Source: an uncultured Pseudoteredinibacter sp. (GTDB lineage: Bacteria > Pseudomonadota > Gammaproteobacteria > Pseudomonadales > Cellvibrionaceae). From it: a stretch of 64,000 nucleotides of DNA. The stretch spans positions 682,001 to 746,000 of the forward strand of contig NZ_CANMSS010000001.1 of NCBI RefSeq assembly GCF_947500695.1. The letters are read 5' to 3'. Under the pieces are notes generated by a model that was not told the origin of the DNA, ran no database searches, and worked only from the letters and a program-made list of their open reading frames with translations. Of the stretch, positions 21,034 through 30,146 are shown piece after piece. The position numbers and the translations under genes were made by a program. Each line of letters begins with the position of its first letter. Positions within the stretch are counted from its first letter, which is position 1.

Positions 21034-21064
21034 AAAAAGCCGGGGAAACGCCCCGGCTTTAATC
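21034..21064 (-). terminator. Terminator-like hairpin between iscA and hscB
   Basis: On the minus strand AAAGCCGGGG pairs with CCCCGGCTTT around a 5-base loop, followed by TTT. It is a strong intrinsic-terminator shape and separates iscRSUA from hscBA-fdx-iscX. It probably acts as a partial terminator, because no obvious promoter was found for the downstream genes. Confidence 0.75.
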
Positions 21065-21100
21065 TTTTCAACTGCGACGCCTACAAGCTTATGACACGAA

Positions 21101-21424
21101 TTAAACGTGAAAGCTCTCACCACATCCGCAGGCGTTTTTAGCATTGGGGTTATTGAATTGAAAACCTTCGTTCAAACCTTCTTTCACGAAGTCCAGTTCT
21201 GTGCCATCTAAATAGGCCAAACTCTTTGGGTCGACCACTAAGCTAAAGCCGCCTTGGTCGAAAGCCTCGTCCTCTGGATTAAGCTCATCAACAAATTCCA
21301 GAACATAGGATAAACCGGAACAGCCTGTGGTTTGAACGCCCACTCGAATACCAACGCCTTTACCGCGTGTACTCAAGTGACGCTGAACATGCTCTACCGC
21401 TGAGTCTGTCATGGTTAACGCCAT
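21101..21424 (-). CDS. iscA: Iron-sulfur cluster carrier IscA
   Basis: IscA is an A-type carrier that passes clusters to [4Fe-4S] enzymes. The 107-residue protein has the three invariant Cys residues, in TTGCSGLSY and in the C-terminal ACGCGESF. Its place after iscU in iscRSUA supports IscA over ErpA. Confidence 0.95.
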   Translation of the reverse strand: MALTMTDSAVEHVQRHLSTRGKGVGIRVGVQTTGCSGLSYVLEFVDELNPEDEAFDQGGFSLVVDPKSLAYLDGTELDFVKEGLNEGFQFNNPNAKNACGCGESFHV

Positions 21425-21473
21425 GATATTACCGCTGCCTTTTAGCTAAAATTATAACGAAAGCGATGAAGCC

Positions 21474-21860
21474 TTAGTCTTCACCGCGTTTTTCACGTAA
21501 ATCACGCACTGCCGCTTTAATAGCATCTTCAGCCAAAACCGAGCAATGAATTTTTACTGGAGGCAAAGCCAACTCTTCAGCAATCTCAGTGTTTTTGATC
21601 GATTCAGCCTCACCCAAGGTTTTACCCTTCACCCACTCTGTTAGTAGCGAGCTTGATGCAATTGCAGAACCGCAGCCATAGGTTTTGAACTTGGCGTCTT
21701 CGATAACACCTTCGTTATTTACCTGAATTTGAAGGCGCATTACATCGCCACAGGCTGGGGCGCCAACCATACCAGTACCAACGCTGTCAGAAGCCTCATC
21801 CAACTTACCAACATTACGAGGGTTTTCATAATGATCGATTACTTTATCACTATAAGCCAT
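21474..21860 (-). CDS. iscU: Fe-S cluster scaffold IscU
   Basis: IscU is the scaffold on which clusters are built. The 128-residue protein has the three ligand Cys residues in GAPACGDVM, YGCGSAIAS and KIHCSVLAED, the conserved Asp in CGD, and the HscA-binding motif LPPVK just before the third Cys. It lies between iscS and iscA. Confidence 0.97.
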   Translation of the reverse strand: MAYSDKVIDHYENPRNVGKLDEASDSVGTGMVGAPACGDVMRLQIQVNNEGVIEDAKFKTYGCGSAIASSSLLTEWVKGKTLGEAESIKNTEIAEELALPPVKIHCSVLAEDAIKAAVRDLREKRGED

Positions 21861-21912
21861 TTTATTTACTCCACCTTAGCTATGCTAAAGGCTATTGCTT
21901 AATGGAATACGC

Positions 21913-23127
21913 TTAGTGCGCAGCCCACTCAATTTTACTTAAATCAACACCATCTTTATACATATCCCAAAGTGGCGATAACTCGCGCAATTTGGCTACG
22001 GCGTGGCGTACTTTTTCGATCACAAAGTCAATTTCTTCTGGTTTAGTAAAGCGGCCCACACCGAAACGGATTGAACTATGAGCCATCTCATCATCAACGC
22101 CCAAAGCGCGCAGTACATAGGAAGGCTCCAAACTGGCCGAGGTACAAGCTGAGCCTGAAGATACTGCCAAATCACGCAAAGACATCAATAAAGACTCACC
22201 TTCCACATAGGCAAAGCTAATATTGATATTGGTTGACACACGCTGGTCAAAAGAGCCGTTTACAACAACTTGCTCCATATCCTTCAAACCATCCCATAGA
22301 CGCTGTTTTAAGGCGTTGCAATGATCAAAGTCTTGCTGCATTTCAGCTTTTGCCAAGCGGAATGCCTCACCCATACCAACAATCTGATGGGTCGCTAAAG
22401 TGCCCGAACGGAAGCCACGCTCATGTCCACCGCCATGGATTTGAGCTTCCAAGCGAACACGTGGTTTACGGCGAACATAAAGGGCGCCAATGCCTTTAGG
22501 GCCATATATCTTATGGGCAGAGAAAGACATCAAATCGACCTTCATCGCTTCAACATCGATCTCAATTTTGCCAGCGCTTTGGGCCGCGTCGACGTGGAAG
22601 AAAACCTTACGCTCTCTACACAACTCGCCGATGGCTGCAATATCGGTAATGGTGCCGATTTCATTATTCACATGCATCAAAGAAACCACTGTGGTGTCTT
22701 CACGCATCGCATCAGCCACTTGCTGTACGGTAATTAAACCTTCGGAATCTGGATCTAGGTAGGTAACCTCAAAACCTTCACGCTCTAGCTGACGACAGGT
22801 ATCTAAAACGGCCTTATGCTCGATTTTCGAGGTAATAATATGCTTGCCTTTGCGCACATTGAAATGAGCCACACCTTTGATAGCTAGGTTGTCGGACTCG
22901 GTTGCACCGGAAGTCCAAACGATTTCGCGTGGATCTGCATTGATAAGATCAGCGACTTGCGCCCTGGCGTTTTCAACGGCCTCTTCAGCTTTCCAGCCGT
23001 ACACATGTGAGCGGGAAGCCGGATTACCAAAATTGCCATCCATAGTTAGGCAATCCATCATTAGCTCAGCCACGCGCGGGTCCACTGGCGTTGACGCAGA
23101 GTAATCCAAATAAATCGGTAACTTCAT
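21913..23127 (-). CDS. iscS: Cysteine desulfurase IscS
   Basis: IscS is a PLP enzyme that removes sulfur from cysteine and donates it to IscU and to thiolation pathways such as thiamine synthesis. The 404-residue protein shows the PLP-binding Lys in [12 protein letters not shown] and the persulfide Cys in [10 protein letters not shown], and it starts [13 protein letters not shown]. It follows iscR by 45 bases, an arrangement under IscR control in relatives. Confidence 0.97.
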   Translation of the reverse strand: MKLPIYLDYSASTPVDPRVAELMMDCLTMDGNFGNPASRSHVYGWKAEEAVENARAQVADLINADPREIVWTSGATESDNLAIKGVAHFNVRKGKHIITSKIEHKAVLDTCRQLEREGFEVTYLDPDSEGLITVQQVADAMREDTTVVSLMHVNNEIGTITDIAAIGELCRERKVFFHVDAAQSAGKIEIDVEAMKVDLMSFSAHKIYGPKGIGALYVRRKPRVRLEAQIHGGGHERGFRSGTLATHQIVGMGEAFRLAKAEMQQDFDHCNALKQRLWDGLKDMEQVVVNGSFDQRVSTNINISFAYVEGESLLMSLRDLAVSSGSACTSASLEPSYVLRALGVDDEMAHSSIRFGVGRFTKPEEIDFVIEKVRHAVAKLRELSPLWDMYKDGVDLSKIEWAAH

Positions 23128-23172
23128 GATTTAGCCTTCAATATCCCGGGCTCTACCCCGGGTTCACGGTTA

Positions 23173-23670
23173 TCAACCCAAGCTAGCGGCAGTAATGCGC
23201 TGCATTGAGTTGGCCTCTGCTTGCTGCAGAGCTTCTTCTTTGTCCAATCGCTCAGATACTTCTTGAATATCTTTGCGGGCCACTAAACTGGCCAAGCTGA
23301 TTCCACTTAAGAAATCATGAATCTGTTCGCTTAAATCGCACCATAGGTGGTGAGTTAAGCAGGTAGCTCCATTTCTGCAGCTGCCACTGCCACCGCAGTT
23401 TGTCGCATCAATGGACTCATTGACAGCGTCGACAATCTGAGCGACATAAATGTCTTCGCTCGGACGGCTCAAGCGATAACCACCACCAGGACCGCGCACG
23501 CTACTTACCAAGTCGTTTTGACGCAATTTTGAAAACAGCTGCTCCAAGTAACTTAGAGAGATCTCTTGTCGTTTAGAGATTCCTGCCAGGCTAATCGGGC
23601 CCTTATCGGCATGGAGCGCTAAATCCAGCATTGCTGTGACCGCATAGCGGCCTTTTGTTGTTAGTCTCAT
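23173..23670 (-). CDS. iscR: Fe-S sensing transcription regulator IscR
   Basis: IscR is an Rrf2-family repressor that binds a [2Fe-2S] cluster and represses its own operon when clusters are plentiful. The 165-residue protein has a winged helix at the N-terminus ([19 protein letters not shown]). The cluster-binding residues lie in the segment [18 protein letters not shown] (three Cys plus the nearby His). Two IscR-type operators and a strong promoter lie just upstream, consistent with autoregulation. Confidence 0.96.
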   Translation of the reverse strand: MRLTTKGRYAVTAMLDLALHADKGPISLAGISKRQEISLSYLEQLFSKLRQNDLVSSVRGPGGGYRLSRPSEDIYVAQIVDAVNESIDATNCGGSGSCRNGATCLTHHLWCDLSEQIHDFLSGISLASLVARKDIQEVSERLDKEEALQQAEANSMQRITAASLG

Positions 23671-23702
23671 TATCAGGCTTCCAGCATTGAGGCGCGGCGC
23701 GC

Positions 23703-23731
23703 ATTATTAAAAAACCTAGGATTAGAGTCAA
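23703..23731 (-). promoter_or_regulatory. Predicted promoter of the isc operon
   Basis: On the minus strand TTGACT (23731-23726) and AATAAT (23708-23703) are separated by 17 bases, five of six matches each to the sigma-70 consensus. The -10 box lies about 33 bases upstream of the iscR start codon. Confidence 0.75.
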
Positions 23732-23736
23732 GAATA

Positions 23737-23760
23737 ATACCTAGTAATTAACTCAGGTAT
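23737..23760. promoter_or_regulatory. Predicted IscR operator, promoter-proximal
   Basis: An imperfect palindrome with ATACCT at the left edge and AGGTAT at the right edge resembles the type 1 IscR site known from E. coli. It lies just upstream of the -35 box of the predicted isc promoter. Confidence 0.65.
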
Positions 23761-23785
23761 ATACCCTAGCATTCTACTCAGGTTT
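23761..23785. promoter_or_regulatory. Predicted IscR operator, distal
   Basis: This 25-base half-palindromic element, with ATACCC at the left edge and CTCAGGTTT at the right, abuts the first site. The tandem arrangement resembles the multiple IscR sites of the E. coli iscR promoter. Confidence 0.55.
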
Positions 23786-23816
23786 AAGCAATATACGCCC
23801 TTATGCTAAGAAGCTA

Positions 23817-24617
23817 TTAATCAGAATCTTTCGACTTAAGCTTATTCTCCGTGTGATAAACGTAATTCTGCATAGCGGTTAAAACACCGCGGAGAATGTT
23901 TAACTCCATCTCATCCATACGCACGCGACTATATAAGCGGCGCAGACGAGTCATGGTTTGACGCGGGTTATCAGGCTCTAAGAAACCAATCTTCTCCAAA
24001 GTCTGCTGCAAATGCTCATAATAGTGCTCCATCGCCTCACTCTTGGCAGGCGGCATATCCCAATCGTCGAAGCTAAGAGCCTTGCCTTCACGCTCATATT
24101 CGATACACGCCAGCCTCATTTCATAGGCCAGCACTTGTACAGCGGCACCTAGATTGAGAGAGCTATAGTCGGGGTTGCTAGGAATGTGAACATGGTAGTT
24201 ACATTTCTGTAGCTCTTCGTTAGTTAGGCCACGGTCTTCACGACCAAAAACCAAGGCTACATCATGCTCTTCAGCTTCTGCCCAAGCACGCTCACCACAC
24301 TCTCTCGGGGTTAACATTGGCCAAGGGATTCGACGGTCTCGAGCGCTGGTTCCCACTACCAAGGCGCAGCCGGCAATAGCTTCATCTAAGGTATCAACCA
24401 CTACTGCCCCATCAAGTACATCAACCGCATTCGAAGCTCGCCAGACCGCTTTATCTGCTGGGTATTCTTTCGGAGCAACCAGATATAAGCTAGCCATCCC
24501 CATGTTCTTCATGGCTCGAGCTACACCACCGATATTGCCTGGGTGGGATGTATTGACCAAAACGATACGAATTTTCTGCAAACGTTGGCTATTTTCTGGA
24601 GCTAAACTGTCGGCCAT
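23817..24617 (-). CDS. trmJ: tRNA (cytidine/uridine-32-2'-O)-methyltransferase TrmJ
   Basis: TrmJ is a SPOUT-class enzyme that methylates the ribose of residue 32 in tRNAs. The open frame runs up to 24776, but the ATG at 24617 has an AGGA site and leads within 15 residues into KIRIVLVNTSHPGNIGGVARAMKNMG, the family start. It gives 266 residues and was chosen. SAM-binding knot motifs are visible (ALVFGREDRGLTNEE, SSLNLGAAVQVLAYE). It lies between the isc operon and the divergent suhB, the conserved order in gammaproteobacteria. Confidence 0.95.
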   Translation of the reverse strand: MADSLAPENSQRLQKIRIVLVNTSHPGNIGGVARAMKNMGMASLYLVAPKEYPADKAVWRASNAVDVLDGAVVVDTLDEAIAGCALVVGTSARDRRIPWPMLTPRECGERAWAEAEEHDVALVFGREDRGLTNEELQKCNYHVHIPSNPDYSSLNLGAAVQVLAYEMRLACIEYEREGKALSFDDWDMPPAKSEAMEHYYEHLQQTLEKIGFLEPDNPRQTMTRLRRLYSRVRMDEMELNILRGVLTAMQNYVYHTENKLKSKDSD

Positions 24618-24883
24618 GTTGATTCCTACTAACTTACTGGACTGGCCTAGGGCCAAAACGGCGGCAAGTCTACCCGAGAATAGCGCCGCTCGCCAGAGCA
24701 GCTGCTGCAAAGGCCATATAGATAGACCCGGCTCTCTCGCCCCACCGGCATTTTGAGACCAAATTATCGCCCTCAAACCGCAATATTATTGGCTAGCGCA
24801 GCAACTCGCTTTACTCTATAATCGCCGCCAACCGCTGCGCTGGCCGCAGCCGTATGTTCTTTGACAATTGAAATTGGTGATCC

Positions 24884-25684
24884 ATGGAACCCATGCTGAC
24901 TATTGCCCTGCGTGCTGCACGCAAGGCCGGCGAGCTTATTGAGCGCGCTCTGGAACGTGTCGATGTTGTAGCTTTTGAAGAAAAAGGCCGCAATGATTTC
25001 GTAACTGAAATCGACCAAGCTTCCGAAAAAGAGATTATTTACCATCTACGCAAAGCCTACCCAGACCACACCATTCGCGGTGAGGAAACAGGTCTAAGCG
25101 TCGGTGAGAACAGTGATTATGAATGGATTATTGACCCACTTGATGGCACCACCAATTTCATTCACGGCATTCCCCACTTTGCCGTTTCTATTGCCTGTAA
25201 ATATAAAGGCCAGATCGAACACGCTGTTGTGCTAAACCCTATCACCCGAGAAGAATTCACCGCTAGTCGCGGTCGCGGCGCTGCCTTGAACGGCCGACGT
25301 ATCCGTGTTTCTTCACGTAAAGGCATGGACGGCGCATTGATTGGCACCGGCATTCCTTTTAACGGTTACGCCTTTGAGCACATGACTCCTTATTTAGCAG
25401 CAATGCACGAGATTGCTGGCCAGACCGCTGGCATCCGCCGCCCTGGCGCTGCATCCTTAGACTTGGCTTATGTCGCCGCTGGACGCTTTGATGGCTTCTG
25501 GGAAATGAACCTACAAGAGTGGGATATCGCAGCAGGTGTTTTGCTGGTTAAAGAAGCTGGCGGCCTAGTATCCGATTTTAAAGGCGGCAACAGCTTTATG
25601 GACAGTGGCAATATCCTTTGCGGCACACCTAAAGTCTTTAAGCCATTGCTACAAATTGTTGGCAAGCAGATGGGTAATATCTAA
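24884..25684 (+). CDS. suhB: Inositol-1-monophosphatase SuhB
   Basis: SuhB hydrolyses inositol monophosphates and in E. coli also binds NusA/RNA polymerase for rRNA antitermination. The 266-residue protein has the metal-binding motifs IIDPLDGTTNFIHG and WDIAAGVLLVKEAGG. It starts MEPMLTIALRAARKAGE and is divergent from trmJ. A TATAAT hexamer at about 24816-24821 may be its -10 box, but no good -35 box was found. Confidence 0.95.
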   Translation: MEPMLTIALRAARKAGELIERALERVDVVAFEEKGRNDFVTEIDQASEKEIIYHLRKAYPDHTIRGEETGLSVGENSDYEWIIDPLDGTTNFIHGIPHFAVSIACKYKGQIEHAVVLNPITREEFTASRGRGAALNGRRIRVSSRKGMDGALIGTGIPFNGYAFEHMTPYLAAMHEIAGQTAGIRRPGAASLDLAYVAAGRFDGFWEMNLQEWDIAAGVLLVKEAGGLVSDFKGGNSFMDSGNILCGTPKVFKPLLQIVGKQMGNI

Positions 25685-25726
25685 AACCCTAAGGGCCGGG
25701 CGCCCTCAGAGCTTAAGACCCTACAA

Positions 25727-25764
25727 ACAAAAAAGGGGGAGAACGAAAGTTCTCCCCCTTTTTT
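25727..25764. terminator. Bidirectional terminator suhB / sodium symporter
   Basis: A 14-bp stem (AAAAGGGGGAGAAC with GTTCTCCCCCTTTT) with a GAAA tetraloop is flanked by A and T runs. It serves the convergent genes ending at 25684 and 25782. Confidence 0.88.
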
Positions 25765-25781
25765 ATGATCAACAGATCCAG

Positions 25782-27200
25782 TTAACCAAAGAAACTTAAA
25801 CCAAAATATTTGGTGGCTACAGTATTTACAAATATCAGCAACAACACCAACGGAATAAAGGTAGACAGTGAAAAGTTAACGTACTTCTCAGCAAAAGAAC
25901 CACGATAGCTCTCATCGCCCTGCTCTAGCTCTTCATTAAAGTTATGCTTCTTCCAGCGATAAATTACAAACAAACAAGCCAGCAAGCCATTTAGCGGCAA
26001 AATGGTGTCGTAGAAAATATCGTATACCACGTCAAATAAAGACTTATTCGCCCCAGCGTACTCCATAAACTGAGTAAGGAAGTCGACACGACCAAAGCTC
26101 AAGATACAAGCCACGGTAAACAAGCCCATGGTTACACCTAAAATGCTCAACGCTTTTTTACGGCTGTAGCCCTTCTCATCCACTAAGCTTGCCGTTGGCA
26201 CCTCAGTAATGGATACCAATGAAGTCAGAGCGGCGAAGAAGACCAAGGTAAAGAACAAAATTGCAACAATGCTGGCACCAACATAACCAATGCTTACCTG
26301 CATCGCTAAGAAAATCTTCGGCAAAAAGCTGAAGATCAAGCTGACTGATGAATCACTCAAAGCATCAGTATCGGTAGCTGGGTCGAAAGAGAAAATCGCC
26401 GGTAAAATCATTAGACCCGCAGAAAAGGCCACCATGGTATCAGTCAAGGCTACAAACTTAGCCGAGCTAACAACATTTTCTCGACGCTCCATATAAGAGC
26501 CATAGGTAATTAAAATACCCATACCCAATGAGAGAGAGAAGAAAGCCTGAGACAAAGCACCATTGATAACCGATGCATTGATCTTGCTGAAATCAGGAAC
26601 AATATAATACTTAACCCCTTCCATCGCGCCATCTAAGGTTAAGACAAATATCACCAAACCAATCAGCATGACGAATAGGCCTGGCATCAGGATCTTAGCA
26701 CCCTTTTCGATACCGTCTTTAACGCCACTCACAAGAATAAAGTAGACCAGGCCAACAACCACCAACAAATGAATAAAAACCTCATTGCTGTTGATAAATT
26801 GACCAAAGTAGGACGGCTGCGCCAGCTGATCAAGATTTCCCATCAGCGCAGCAACTAGGTAGCCGAAGATCCACACTGTAATAACGCTATAGAACACAGC
26901 GATCATATAAGGCGTGATTACCGCAAGCCAACCAGCTATAGACCACAAACCGCCTCCGGCAGAGCTGCTATATGCCCCTAAAGGATCTTTTTGAAAACGG
27001 CGACCGATTGCTAGCTCGGCCATCATGACCGGAAGACAAATCAAGGCCACAAAAATGGCGTAAATGAAAAGAAAGGCGCCCCCACCATTCTTGGCGGCAC
27101 CTACAGGAAAGCCCACCAAGTTACCGATACCCACCGCACTGCCTGCGGCGGCCAGAATAAATCCTATACGGGACCCAAAATGCTCTCTGGCTGCAGTCAT
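25782..27200 (-). CDS. Sodium-dependent symporter of the NSS/SNF family
   Basis: This 472-residue inner-membrane protein couples sodium entry to uptake of an amino acid or similar amine. About eleven or twelve hydrophobic helices are visible. The first carries the sodium- and substrate-binding signature AAAGSAVGIGNLVGFP followed by AAKNGGGAF, typical of the bacterial LeuT/SNF family. The substrate cannot be told from sequence. It stands alone between a shared terminator and a 300-base gap. Confidence 0.9.
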   Translation of the reverse strand: MTAAREHFGSRIGFILAAAGSAVGIGNLVGFPVGAAKNGGGAFLFIYAIFVALICLPVMMAELAIGRRFQKDPLGAYSSSAGGGLWSIAGWLAVITPYMIAVFYSVITVWIFGYLVAALMGNLDQLAQPSYFGQFINSNEVFIHLLVVVGLVYFILVSGVKDGIEKGAKILMPGLFVMLIGLVIFVLTLDGAMEGVKYYIVPDFSKINASVINGALSQAFFSLSLGMGILITYGSYMERRENVVSSAKFVALTDTMVAFSAGLMILPAIFSFDPATDTDALSDSSVSLIFSFLPKIFLAMQVSIGYVGASIVAILFFTLVFFAALTSLVSITEVPTASLVDEKGYSRKKALSILGVTMGLFTVACILSFGRVDFLTQFMEYAGANKSLFDVVYDIFYDTILPLNGLLACLFVIYRWKKHNFNEELEQGDESYRGSFAEKYVNFSLSTFIPLVLLLIFVNTVATKYFGLSFFG

Positions 27201-27500
27201 AAATTGTCTCTTCTAAGTATTATCATCTTTTAGCTGCCCAGCTCTTTGGCCAAGCTTTTTGTCATCATCGCCCATTTGCCGCTTTTATGCCAGTCAATCA
27301 CTATTCATAACTGAACAACATGCAAGAAGGCTAGCTGCCAATTGCAGTCAAGCGATAATAGTAGGCTTGCTATCTAGACGAGCTAAGGGCGTGATGCCGC
27401 AAACAGGCTACAAGTAGGATCGATAGCAGCAACAAGCAAAGGGAAGGCAATTAGAAGGGAATTAGGCAAGGAGCACACCCCTTGCCAAAAGAGTTCGCGC
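27201..27500. other. Intergenic region with hairpin near the thioesterase end
   Basis: No gene was seen. The end nearest 27500 has a 7-bp inverted repeat (GGCAAGG 27465-27471 with CCTTGCC 27480-27486). It could terminate the thioesterase-like gene, though it lacks a T run. The other end must hold the symporter promoter. Confidence 0.4.
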
Positions 27501-27929
27501 TTAGGCTTTTAACCACACATAGCGAGCTTCAGAAATAGCAACAACCTCACCATTATCATCGGTTAGCTCCTGCTGGTGCTTCATCTCTGCTTTACCATTC
27601 GCCAAAGTTTCCTCTTTCATGCGATCCAGATCCGCAATATCCATCTGCATATCCACATGAATATCGGTCATGGCCGGGCGACGATAGCGAATGTTCATTT
27701 CAGCGACGATGGGGTATATTTTTTCGCCCGCTAAGTAATCAAGGAACAAGACGCCACCTGGAAACTCTGCCAAGGTGAATAAGGAGCCCGCATACATGGT
27801 ACCTACGTGGTTCGCATTCGGCGCCAAAGGCATTTTAGCTTTAACTCTGCCAGGGCTTACTTCGATTACATCTGCGCCCATATGGCCAAGAATGGGTATG
27901 CTAATTCCAACGTCTTTTGCATCGCTCAT
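27501..27929 (-). CDS. Hotdog-fold thioesterase-like protein (DUF4442/YiiD-C type)
   Basis: A soluble 142-residue protein with hotdog-fold features: a first helix around GTMYAGSLFTLAEFPGG and beta strands IYPIVAEMNIRYRRPAM and SEARYVWLKA. The fold suggests acyl-CoA or acyl-carrier thioesterase activity; substrate and role are unknown. The frame extends to 27968, but the ATG at 27929 has a GGAG site 7 bases upstream and was chosen. Confidence 0.7.
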   Translation of the reverse strand: MSDAKDVGISIPILGHMGADVIEVSPGRVKAKMPLAPNANHVGTMYAGSLFTLAEFPGGVLFLDYLAGEKIYPIVAEMNIRYRRPAMTDIHVDMQMDIADLDRMKEETLANGKAEMKHQQELTDDNGEVVAISEARYVWLKA

Positions 27930-28178
27930 TATTTTTCTCCATAGAATATGTCTTATTAGATGCCGCACCGGGCATAGCTATCATCATACTCATGTGGAGG
28001 TGCGATGGCTTTACCAGAAGTGACAAAGCATTTACCGATTTGCTCAGTAAACAAAGCAATTGGCGAAAAGGCTTTACAAAAACTAACCCGCCAATCACTC
28101 ACAAACCTTGTTATTTATAGCACTCGAAGCCATTGTAAGCTGATAACCCAGAAAATATTTTGATAGCAGTGCCGATTT

Positions 28179-30020
28179 ATGAGCTCATCGATAAACTCCG
28201 TAGAAAGTGAAGCCCCAAATGAGGGCGCGAGTAACAGTAACGAGATAGGGAAAACCTCCCAAGAACAAGATAAAGCCAAAGGCAACCGCCTAAGTGTTTT
28301 GCTTGAGCTTAGCCCCTTTGTACGCCCCTACAAGAAGACCTTAATAGCCGCCCTATTCGCCCTTCTTTTAACGGCGAGTGCAAGCTTAGCTATTGGGCAT
28401 GCTGTACGCCTATTAATCGACCAAGGCTTTGTAGGAGGTTCTGTCGAACAACTCAATCAAGCCATCTACTTTTTAATCGGTATTATTTCGGTCATTGCAT
28501 TCGGTACATTTATTCGCTTTTATTTAGTGTCTTGGCTTGGCGAAAGAGTCTGTGCAGATATTCGCACAAAGGTTTTTGATCATCTTTTGACGTTAGAGCC
28601 CAATTTTTTCGAAACCAATCGCAGCGGCGAAATAATGTCTCGCCTAACTACCGATACCAGCCTGCTAGAAAATATAATTGGCTCTTCTTTATCTATGGCT
28701 TTGCGTAACAGTCTCACTTTTATTGGCGGACTGTTAATGCTGTTGCTGACCAACTTTAAATTAAGCCTGATCGTGCTCAGCGCGGTGCCACTGATTTTAG
28801 GTCCATTACTTATTTTTGGTCGCCGAGTCCGCAAACTTTCACGCTCCAGCCAGGATCGAATTGCCGACATGGGCACTTACGCCGGCGAAGCCATTGAGCA
28901 CATTAAAACAGTTCAGAGCTTTGGCCAAGAAAACTATGAGCGCCAAGCATTTGCTACAGAAGTTGAAAATGCCTTCAAGGTAGCCCGCAAAAGAATTAAG
29001 CATCGCGCCCTACTTATCGCGGCCGTAATTCTATTTGTATTTGGCGCCATCAGCGGCATGCTCTGGGTTGGTGGTTACGATGTACTGCAAGGCAAAATGA
29101 GCGGCGGCGATCTTGGGGCTTTCGTATTTTATGCTGTCATGGTAGCCAGCGCTGTCGCGACGCTTTCAGAAGTTTTTGGCGAACTACAAAGAGCCGCTGG
29201 TGCAGCCGAGCGACTTGTCGAGCTAATTAATGTCGAGCCAAAAATCAGCACTAACAGCGAGCCAAACAGCTCGCTAGATGAGCATGCTCGACAGCTAGAG
29301 TTTAAATCTTTGAACTTCAGTTACCCCAGCCGCCCTGATCAAAAGGCACTGGATAACTTCAGCTTAAATATACCCACAGGACAAGCTGTTGCATTAGTTG
29401 GCCCGAGCGGCGCAGGCAAGTCGACTGTATTTGAATTGGTGCAACGTTTTTACGACCCGGAATCGGGCGAGCTCATGCTATCCGGCATTAATTTGCGTGA
29501 GTTGGGCCCGCAGCAACTGCGAGAGCACATGGCCCTAGTGCCTCAACAGCCCGCTCTCTTTACAGCTAGCGTCGCTCATAATATTGCCTACGGTAATCTT
29601 GAGGCTAGTGAAGCTGAAATCATTGCTGCCGCTAAAGCCGCTCATGCGCACGACTTTATTATGGCGCTGCCTCAGGGCTACCAGACCGAACTTGGCGAAA
29701 AAGGCGCCCAGCTATCCGGCGGACAAAGACAGCGGGTAGCTATTGCCCGCGCCATTCTAAAAGATCCCGATATCTTGTTATTGGATGAAGCAACCAGCGC
29801 ATTGGATGCTGAAAGTGAATATCATGTGCAAGCTGCATTAAATGAGCTCATGAAGAACCGCACCACCCTGATCATCGCCCACCGCTTGGCAACCATTACC
29901 CATGCCGACAACATCGTGGTAATGGATCAAGGCAAGATTGTCGCCCAAGGTAAACATGAAGAGCTTTTAGATAGCTCCCCTCTTTACAAACGACTGGCTG
30001 AGTTGCAGTTTAACAAATGA
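28179..30020 (+). CDS. MsbA-type ABC exporter (permease-ATPase fusion)
   Basis: A 613-residue half-transporter that would work as a homodimer in the inner membrane. Six transmembrane helices lie in the first roughly 340 residues. The ATPase domain has Walker A (GPSGAGKST), signature (LSGGQRQR), Walker B (ILLLDEATSALD) and the switch His (IIAHRLATI). It belongs to the MsbA/lipid and drug exporter group, but substrate cannot be assigned. An acidic, Ser-rich N-terminal tail of about 35 residues precedes the first helix. It probably has its own promoter. Confidence 0.9.
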   Translation: MSSSINSVESEAPNEGASNSNEIGKTSQEQDKAKGNRLSVLLELSPFVRPYKKTLIAALFALLLTASASLAIGHAVRLLIDQGFVGGSVEQLNQAIYFLIGIISVIAFGTFIRFYLVSWLGERVCADIRTKVFDHLLTLEPNFFETNRSGEIMSRLTTDTSLLENIIGSSLSMALRNSLTFIGGLLMLLLTNFKLSLIVLSAVPLILGPLLIFGRRVRKLSRSSQDRIADMGTYAGEAIEHIKTVQSFGQENYERQAFATEVENAFKVARKRIKHRALLIAAVILFVFGAISGMLWVGGYDVLQGKMSGGDLGAFVFYAVMVASAVATLSEVFGELQRAAGAAERLVELINVEPKISTNSEPNSSLDEHARQLEFKSLNFSYPSRPDQKALDNFSLNIPTGQAVALVGPSGAGKSTVFELVQRFYDPESGELMLSGINLRELGPQQLREHMALVPQQPALFTASVAHNIAYGNLEASEAEIIAAAKAAHAHDFIMALPQGYQTELGEKGAQLSGGQRQRVAIARAILKDPDILLLDEATSALDAESEYHVQAALNELMKNRTTLIIAHRLATITHADNIVVMDQGKIVAQGKHEELLDSSPLYKRLAELQFNK

Positions 30021-30146
30021 GAACTCAGCCACGGCACAAGACGGTGACACCGCAGGCCTAAAGACCTGAACAGCGGCATAGGCCTAGAGGGGCTTCGATG
30101 ATATAATCGCGCCCCTTTTCTGCCCTGTAAACCTGAGGTCACACCT

